DNA of 5,491 nt from Chloroflexota bacterium (lineage in GTDB: Bacteria; Chloroflexota; Anaerolineae; Ardenticatenales; Ardenticatenaceae): NCBI GenBank assembly GCA_003520455.1, contig DOUV01000448.1, forward strand, positions 1-5,491. The letters are read 5' to 3'. Shown in pieces: positions 1-4,800 of the stretch. The stretch's first letter is position 1, and the number at the start of each line of letters is the position of its first letter. The position numbers were made by a program, and so were the translations under genes. A model generated the notes under the pieces. The model was not told the origin of the DNA. It saw only the letters and a program-made list of their open reading frames with translations, and made no database searches.

Positions 1-22
1 CGGGCGGGACGCCCGCGCTCCC
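1..22 (+). repeat. REP-like palindromic repeat, copy 1
   Basis: GC-rich palindromic repeat whose core is a hairpin CGGGCG-GGA-CGCCCG, followed by CGCTCCC. It begins at the window edge, so it may extend further left. It matches copy 2 for 22 bases and lies 31 bases from it in the same orientation, so the two form a short tandem. After CTCCC it continues CGG rather than AGG, unlike the other three copies. Repeats of this form usually accompany RAYT transposases, and one is encoded nearby. Confidence 0.8.
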
Positions 23-29
23 GGGGTCT

Positions 30-56
30 TGCGGGCGGGACGCCCGCGCTCCCAGG
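30..56 (+). repeat. REP-like palindromic repeat, copy 2
   Basis: Same repeat as copy 1, with a 7-bp stem (31-37 with 41-47) around a GGA loop. It is identical over 27 bases, in inverted orientation, to copy 3 at 290-316. Its right edge abuts the last recognisable codon of the methylase remnant (…YPEPVI), so it marks a second break in that gene. The tandem with copy 1 suggests that another repeat cluster or RAYT unit continues left of the window. Confidence 0.85.
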
Positions 57-283
57 ATTACCGGCTCGGGGTAGGCCTCCTTGCCCTTGTTGGTGGGAAG
101 CATGAAGGTCGAGACGAGCGGCACGTCTACGTTCGCGAGGGCGGGGGTGGGGCTCTTGACGGTGTGCGCCTGGAGCCGGGTGATCACGGTGAGCTTGTGG
201 CCCACGTACTTTTTCAGGTCCGGCCGCTGCTTCGCCATCTCGGCGGTGACCTCAATCGTCGGGTAGAGATGCCCGATGCGCTT
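56..283 (-). pseudogene. DUF1156-family DNA adenine methylase, distal fragment
   Basis: Reading leftwards from 283, a stop-free frame encodes about 76 residues: RIGHLYP, then [21 protein letters not shown] and [18 protein letters not shown], ending EPVI. I recognise this as an internal part of DUF1156 DNA methylases, large proteins (of the order of 900 residues) that NCBI often names 'anti-phage-associated'. The fragment begins at copy 3 of the GC-rich repeat and ends at copy 2, so both ends are cut by repeats. It lies in a different frame from the proximal fragment (928-1050), with the RAYT between them. A segment expected between 'PPVN.EAR' and 'RIGHLYP' (a few tens of residues, from memory of the family) is missing, so the insertion also involved a deletion. 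It cannot encode a working methylase. Family recognition is by eye and was not searched. Confidence 0.75.
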
Positions 284-1134
284 CACAAGCCTGGGAGCGC
301 GGGCGTCCCGCCCGCATCTTTCCGCGCCGCGGCGCTGGAGAACCGCCAGTCCTCTGCACGGTGCACGAGTCCGGCCTTCACGGGATTATTCTCGATGTAG
401 GCGATGGCGGCCGCGAGGTGGTCCTCATCGCGAATGAACCGGTCGTAGTAGTCGGCCATCCAGAAGTCGCCGGCACGTCCGAGCAGCTTGTTCGCCACCT
501 TCGCTGTGAACGACTTCCAGGCATGGATGACATCGCCAAGCGGATATCCAGCAAACGTCTCGATCAGCACGTGCACGTGATTGGGCATCACACACCAGGC
601 GATCAGCCGATAGCGCTCAGCATCAAAGTACAGGAGCGCATCCTCAACCAGGTGACCGACGTCTTCTCGGGCCAACCAACACTGGCCATGGCCGGCATCT
701 TCGTAGCGTGCGATGCGGATACGAAGCTCCACAGCACGTGAATCGTCGGCCGGGAGTGTATCGAGCCAGCCGAGTTCTTGCTTCCATCGGTCGGTAACAT
801 CGGGTGGGAGAGCATCATGGAGGCGGAAGGTGATGCTTTGGATCACGCCGGGTCGATCACAGTGTGGGAGGTAACCGCGGCTGTGCCAGCCTTTGGGCGG
901 GCGGGACGCCCGCGCTCCCAGGTGTGGTGCGCGCGCCTCAGAGTTCACTGGCGGTTTCCCGGCGAATCGGGGCGGTGGCTCGATGATCGCCTTGCAGATG
1001 AGGACCGCGACCGGATTGAGATCGCTGGCGTAGGCCTCGAGCCCGATTGCCTTACGTATTGGCCGGCTGTCAATGGGTTGTTCGGCTCCGTCATGGATGG
1101 TTCGTACCTTACGAGATCGGCTTTGACGGTTCAT
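283..1134 (-). CDS. REP-associated tyrosine transposase (RAYT, IS200-like Y1), chimeric 5' end
   Basis: RAYTs are single-strand HUH nucleases of the Y1 transposase family that recognise and mobilise REP-type palindromes. The frame gives 283 residues. The transposase proper starts near residue 83 with [18 protein letters not shown], the usual RAYT opening. The metal-binding HUH motif is MPNHVHVL (H186, H188). The probable catalytic tyrosine is Y229 or Y230 in DYYDRFIRD, followed by the conserved [11 protein letters not shown] (247-257) and W263. All core motifs are present, so the enzyme could be active. The first 82 residues are not RAYT: residues about 29-69 are methylase remnant and 72-80 (LGARASRPP) are translated repeat copy 4. 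The last residues (GGTPALPGL) are translated repeat copy 3. No ATG lies between the repeat and the HUH motif. The alternatives are this ATG at 1134, with no clear ribosome binding site, or a GTG at 948. The true start is uncertain; the family call is secure. Confidence 0.88.
   Translation of the reverse strand: MNRQSRSRKVRTIHDGAEQPIDSRPIRKAIGLEAYASDLNPVAVLICKAIIEPPPRFAGKPPVNSEARAPHLGARASRPPKGWHSRGYLPHCDRPGVIQSITFRLHDALPPDVTDRWKQELGWLDTLPADDSRAVELRIRIARYEDAGHGQCWLAREDVGHLVEDALLYFDAERYRLIAWCVMPNHVHVLIETFAGYPLGDVIHAWKSFTAKVANKLLGRAGDFWMADYYDRFIRDEDHLAAAIAYIENNPVKAGLVHRAEDWRFSSAAARKDAGGTPALPGL
290..316 (-). repeat. REP-like palindromic repeat, copy 3 (left end of RAYT unit)
   Basis: Inverted relative to copies 1, 2 and 4, with a 7-bp stem (299-305 with 309-315) around a TCC loop on this strand. 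It is identical to copy 2 over 27 bases and to copy 4 over 26. It encodes the last residues of the RAYT frame, whose TGA (283-285) lies just outside it. It forms the 3' boundary of the RAYT unit, in inverted orientation to copy 4. Confidence 0.88.
897..922 (+). repeat. REP-like palindromic repeat, copy 4 (right end of RAYT unit)
   Basis: Same orientation as copies 1 and 2, with a 7-bp stem (897-903 with 907-913) and GGA loop, then CGCTCCCAGG. It is identical over 26 bases to copies 2 and 3. It sits directly upstream of the RAYT-specific coding sequence on the minus strand, is translated as LGARASRPP in the RAYT frame, and replaces the region where a normal start codon would be expected. Confidence 0.88.
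928..1050 (-). pseudogene. DUF1156-family DNA adenine methylase, proximal fragment
   Basis: About 41 codons read [15 protein letters not shown], then [16 protein letters not shown]. In DUF1156 methylases this segment follows the SAM-binding motif; the acidic 'DLNP' belongs to the Rossmann-like methyltransferase fold. The sequence upstream (1051-1134) shows neither the expected glycine-rich motif I nor the usual N-terminal region of the family, so this piece is truncated on both sides. It ends a few bases before repeat copy 4 and is in frame with the RAYT, giving the fused ORF. The distal piece at 56-283 appears to be the continuation of the same gene beyond the inserted unit. The assignment is from remembered family sequence. 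The match to the distal fragment in the expected order strengthens it. Confidence 0.7.
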
Positions 1135-1191
1135 GTTAAAGGTCGAGTTTCGTATGGTGGAAGCCGCGCTGTCATGTTAAACGTAGACTTT
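1131..1191. repeat. Imperfect ~20-bp direct repeat, 41-bp spacing
   Basis: TCATGTTAAA occurs exactly at 1131-1140 and 1172-1181. The following ten bases are also similar (GGTCGAGTTT versus CGTAGACTTT), giving about 17 of 20 matches with a period of 41 bp, close to four helical turns. The AT-rich motif stands out in GC-rich DNA. On the minus strand each copy contains an ATG, and the left copy carries the ATG at 1134 of the RAYT ORF. It could be a pair of regulator sites or a small duplication; function is not shown. Confidence 0.45.
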
Positions 1192-1336
1192 ATTTGCCAA
1201 TGAAGAGTTACAATTACGGAATGGTTCTGGCCAACTCCTTGCACGGGTGCCAATTGCAGAACTTTTCTGTCCATCCTTTCTGTGTGGGTGCCGACGATGG
1301 AAGATTCCCCTCTCGAAGAATGAGCCCAAGAATCAG

Positions 1337-1350
1337 GCATCCCGCCCGCC
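1337..1350 (-). repeat. Partial, degenerate half of the REP-like repeat
   Basis: GCATCCCGCCCGCC differs by one base from the corresponding half of copy 4 read on the minus strand (GCGTCCCGCCCGCC). The palindrome's other arm is missing, so it cannot form the hairpin. It may be the scar of an old copy, but at this length and GC content chance similarity is possible. Confidence 0.3.
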
Positions 1351-1352
1351 AT

Positions 1353-1393
1353 AAAAAAAGCGGACAAGCCTCTCCACAACACAGAGGTTGTCC
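1353..1393 (-). terminator. Intrinsic (Rho-independent) terminator, leftward
   Basis: On the minus strand, GGACAA (1393-1388) and CCTCT (1387-1383) pair with AGAGG (1373-1369) and TTGTCC (1367-1362). This gives an 11-bp stem with one bulged base and a 9-base loop, followed after GC by seven T residues (1359-1353). This is a classic intrinsic terminator. It is about 490 bases beyond the stop of the large secreted protein and 130 bases beyond the weak remnant at 1527-1649. It may end read-through from the right or belong to a gene now lost, and it would shield the methylase/RAYT region from that transcription. Confidence 0.75.
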
Positions 1394-1426
1394 ACCTATC
1401 CCCGCGTATTCTGTTGAGTGAGCGTC

Positions 1427-1446
1427 CGCGGCGGGCCGCGCTCCCG
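1427..1446 (+). repeat. Diverged REP-like hairpin
   Basis: A 6-bp palindrome CGCGGC-GG-GCCGCG (1427-1440) is followed by CTCCC. The CGCGCTCCC-type right flank resembles that of the four clear repeat copies, but the stem sequence differs. It may be a diverged family member or simply a GC-rich hairpin. Confidence 0.3.
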
Positions 1447-1526
1447 CTGCGGCGTGGCAGTGGTGGCTGACAGTTCACGTCGGAGGCCCGAATGCGTCGA
1501 TCCGGAGCGCCGAACCGGGCGACGCG

Positions 1527-1649
1527 TCACGTGCGTGGCGCCACGCTACCACACTGCGCCGCAAACATCAATTCGCCCTGCCCCAACGCCATTTCTTCAA
1601 TCAACTCGCGCTCGCCCCGGTTTGGATTCAACGGCAGCACCCGACGCAT
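1527..1649 (-). pseudogene. Possible C-terminal remnant of an unidentified gene
   Basis: A 40-residue frame from an ATG at 1649 reads MRRVLPLNPNRGERELIEEM and then ALGQGELMFAAQCG before a TGA at 1527. The frame is open further upstream, but there it becomes Arg/Pro-rich with no coding look. The Glu/Leu/Met-containing tail has mixed codon third bases and a more natural composition than its surroundings. A leftward intrinsic terminator follows about 130 bases later, as expected at the end of a gene. I recognise no family. It may be the surviving 3' end of a deleted gene, or chance. Confidence 0.2.
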
Positions 1650-1804
1650 GCAGTCGAGGGTGGCGGCGAGGCGCAGGGCACGCTGCGGTCGTTGCCCCTG
1701 CCAATGCGCTCGCGGTGGAGGGGCGGTGTCTGGGAGGTGGGCGGCGCCATGCAGGTCCCGATGCAAGGGTGGCGCGGACAACCACCGGCCTGGTGACCGC
1801 ATGA

Positions 1805-1840
1805 GAGGGCGCGCCACCGCAACAGCGGTGGCGCGCCCTC
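1805..1840 (-). terminator. Perfect 16-bp hairpin after the secreted-protein gene
   Basis: A perfect 16-bp inverted repeat (1805-1820 with 1825-1840) flanks a 4-base loop (AACA on plus). The stem is almost entirely G/C and lies 44 bases beyond the stop of the large secreted protein. There is no T-run on either side, so it is not a standard intrinsic terminator. Its position suggests transcript-end stabilisation or a T-less terminator. Confidence 0.6.
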
Positions 1841-1884
1841 GCTCGTTGTGCGGGCGCTCATCGAACGCCCGGGTGGTGCCGCGG

Positions 1885-4800
1885 CTACGGCTGCGTCACG
1901 ATCGGGAGGTAGACGCGGTGGCCGACGAAGACCTGCACCGAGGCGCTCGCTGTCTGGCCGTTGCTGTCGGTCGCGGTGAGCGTGATGGTGTGCTCGCCGC
2001 TCTCCAGCGTGTTGAGCGCCACGGATGGGCCGGTGCCCAGGCTGCCCTGGCGATCGCTCGACCACTGCAGGGCTTCGTCGGGCAGGCCGCCATCCTCGAG
2101 GTCGGTGGCGATTCCCTGGAGCACCAGCAGCTCACCGGGGGTGACCACCTGGCCGGTCACCGGGCTGGTGATGGTGGCCTCGGGTGCTTTGTTGGGTACG
2201 CTGATGGCCGCGTCGGTCTCGTCGTAGCCGGTGTTGACCCCGTCGGTGGCGACGACGCGGAAGCGCACATCGCTGCCGCCGGCCAGGGAGTCGACGTTGA
2301 CCTCGAACGACTGGCTGGTGAGCCCGGTCGCCAGGATCACCCAGCTCGCCCCCGCGTCGTGGCTGTAGAAGAGCGAGTAGCTCAGCGAATCGCCGTCGGG
2401 ATCGCTCCCGGTCCAGGCGAGGGTCTGGGTGGAGCCGGATGGCCAGCTCTGGGGGCCGGTGGGACTGGTGATGGTCACCGTGGGAGCCCCCGCGCTGACC
2501 GCGCGCTCGTCGAGCACCTGGTTGCCCTGGAGCAGGACGATGGAGGTGGTGCCAGCCTCCCACGGCATGATGAAGGAGACACCCATCTCCGGCCGCGGGC
2601 TGGGGTCGCCCGGCTCGTCTCCGCCGTGGCCATCATACTCGCTCTCGAAGCTGACGGCGAAGGTCTCGCGGCGCAGAACCGTCGCGCCGTCGCGCAGCTC
2701 AACGGCATAGTCGCCGCTGGGCAGGGCGTAGGCCAGGCCGCCGTCGATCTTGTACAGCTCGCCTAACTCACCCAACTTGCCGCCCCCTTCGTTCGGGACG
2801 TCGGGGTTGTAGATGGTGGCGTGGACCACGAGGGACTCGGTGCTTGCGGTGGTGAGGAAGACATTGGTGCGCGGCTCAGCCGCGGCACTCGCCGCGCTCA
2901 CCGCCAGCGGTGCGTAGTTGTTGAACATCTTGTTCCAGGTGAAGGGCGAGATCCAGCCTTGCTTCGAACCGCCTGCCGGGCAGTAGCTCATCAGGTCGTG
3001 GGTGCTGGCGGGGTCGTAGATCTTGCCGGTGATCGGGTTGAAACCGAACTCCTGGATGCTGGACGAGCTGTAGGGGAAGTCGGAGTTGCTGTCGCTCGAC
3101 CCGCACGAGTCTGCGGTGTTGGTGTGGTAGACGTTGTAGTCGTGGACCAACTCGTGGCCGAAGATCAGCGCCCCGGCGGCGGGGTTGTCGGTGCTGGTGC
3201 CTGGCGCATCGGTGCCGATGCCCACGACCCCGAGGCCGCCGGCGTGCGGGTAGACCGGCATGTCGGCATGGCCGCCGCTGTAGCCGGCGTTCGGTGCCCA
3301 GCCGTAGACGTGATCCGCGCCGGTGAAGGCACCGCTGAACAGCCAACCAAAGGCATTTTGCAGGATCCACATGAAGTTCAACGTCTTGATCAAGTCGTGC
3401 TGGCCGTTCGAGTTGAGGGTCGTCGTCCAGTCGAGGTAGCCACTCTTGACCGAGTAGTTGATCCCGTTGTTGCGGATGGGCAGCACCTGCTCGAGCCAGT
3501 CGGCGCCGCCGCCGTTCACTGCCCACCCGCCGGCATACTGCGTGCCTGTGTAGCCCGAGGGGTGGTAGCGGAGGCGCTGTCCGACGATCTTGAGCGTGTC
3601 CCGCTTGCGGAAGTTAAGAGCGATCGTGCCACTGGCGGGGTAGCGGTTGTTCGACTCGTTGGTCTCGGAGATCGTGTGATCCGGGTCCACCTCGGCGTAG
3701 AAGCTGACCGGGACGTCGTTCGAGAAATTGACGTTGAAGTAGACCTTGGCGTCGTTGCTGTTCGCCTGGTTCAGGGTCTTGGTTGCCTTGCCGGTGGCGT
3801 TGGCAATGTACTCGACGCCATCGGCGAAGATGTGCAGGCGGACCGGCACGTTGTTGAGGCTCGAGAGGATGCCGCTGTATTTCAGGTAGATGCGGGCGGT
3901 GGTGTCCTTCTTTGCCACCACGGGCAGCGAGTTGTCCGCGCAGCCGGCGAGCCCCTTGCTGGTGTCAAAACACTGGACACCCTGGGTGATCTCGATGCCG
4001 AAGATCGAGAGGTCGGGCTGGAACAGCCCCGGAAAGATCACCGGCTTCACCGGGATGTAGGGCAGCGCGATAATCGGCGGTGTCGGCGTGGCCGTCGGCC
4101 CGGGCGTCGGTGTGTGCGTTGGGATCGGGGTCCACGTGGGCACCGGTGTCCGCGTAGGCGTCCCCTCGTGCGAGGTCCCGTGCATCAAGTAGTCTTCAGT
4201 CTCGCCGTACTTCCAACCGCTCGCCGGGCCGCTTCCGTCCGGGGACGTGGCGGGTGATTCGCTGATCGTGATGCGCAGCCAGAGCGGTTTGCTCGGATCA
4301 GGGTTGTAGGAGACAAAGGCCGGGGTGGTGAAGGCGTAGGTGCCGGGGCCGGGCAGGGCGATCACCTGGTTTTGAACCGCCCACTCAGGGGCTGAGGCGG
4401 CGGTGCTCCCCGGGTAGCACTTCGGCACCTCGCTCCACCATCCGTTCCGGGTCCAGTCGGACCAGAGGTTCACGTAGACTTCCTTGGGCGCCCCCGGGTA
4501 GACCGTCACCGTGTACTGCAACTTGATCGGCTGGCAGTGGCCGAAGAACCCCGGCAGCGCGAGGCCGTCGTCGGCGCCGTCGAGGTTGGCGGCGTTGGCC
4601 GGCGGCCGGAGGTTGTTGACGCCGTCGGCATCGCCACCGGCATCAGCCTCGGTCTCGGCGGTAATGTTTTTTCCAAGGTGGAAAAGCAACGGGTCGTTGC
4701 GGTGCAGCGGGCCGTACGGGGGCGACCCGGCGCCAAAAACGCTGGGGAAGCGGGCCGGGACGGCGGGGTAGGCGGTCATCACGACACCGAAAGAGTTGGT

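Larger units (their letters stand above)
290..922 (-). mobile_element. REP-RAYT-REP unit inserted in a methylase gene
   Basis: A transposase of the RAYT type is bracketed by two copies of the same 26-bp palindromic repeat in inverted orientation (290-315 and 897-922), giving a compact 633-bp unit. Methylase-like coding sequence of one family lies on both sides, which shows that the unit landed inside a gene. The bases just outside the two repeats do not form an obvious target duplication. That agrees with Y1/HUH enzymes, which work on single strands and do not normally duplicate the target. The boundaries are inferred from the repeat ends and were not checked against an empty site. Confidence 0.72.
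1135..1884. other. Intergenic region with remnants, no confident gene
   Basis: No intact gene is recognisable in these 750 bases on either strand. Apart from the direct repeat, terminator, hairpin and possible remnant listed separately, 1194-1330 is more AT-rich. A minus-strand frame there ends in KFCNWHPCKELARTIP before a stop near 1208; it looks somewhat protein-like but matches no family I know. Long plus-strand frames across the right half continue into sequence antisense to the large secreted protein and have shadow-like composition. The region is probably a junction between the decayed methylase locus and the secreted-protein locus. Confidence 0.55.

Noticed and set aside
361..741. 126-residue plus-strand frame over the RAYT
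   Set aside because: It is antisense to the HUH and tyrosine region of the transposase. The minus-strand motifs are unmistakable.
1..922. CRISPR array made of the GC-rich repeats
   Set aside because: Only four copies exist, in mixed orientation with irregular spacing (31 bp to several hundred bp). They are self-complementary hairpins next to a RAYT gene, with no spacer pattern.
1150..1230. Minus-strand promoter (TTGGCA near 1200 with ACATGA as -10)
   Set aside because: The -35-like box is fair, but the -10 match is poor, and other placements give wrong spacing. It is not strong enough to annotate.
1131..1478. 115-residue minus-strand frame
   Set aside because: It crosses the terminator hairpin and both direct repeats, and its composition is not protein-like as a whole.
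1492..2766. 424-residue open frame on the plus strand
   Set aside because: Its left part is Arg/Ala-rich low complexity. From about 1885 it is exactly antisense to the Ig-like domains of the secreted protein, whose domain motifs are clear. Long antisense frames are expected at this GC content.
2821..4257. 478-residue open frame on the plus strand
   Set aside because: It is Val/Gly/Ala/Asp/Arg-rich with no domain pattern, and lies fully antisense to the peptidase, CARDB-like and GEVED regions of the minus-strand gene.
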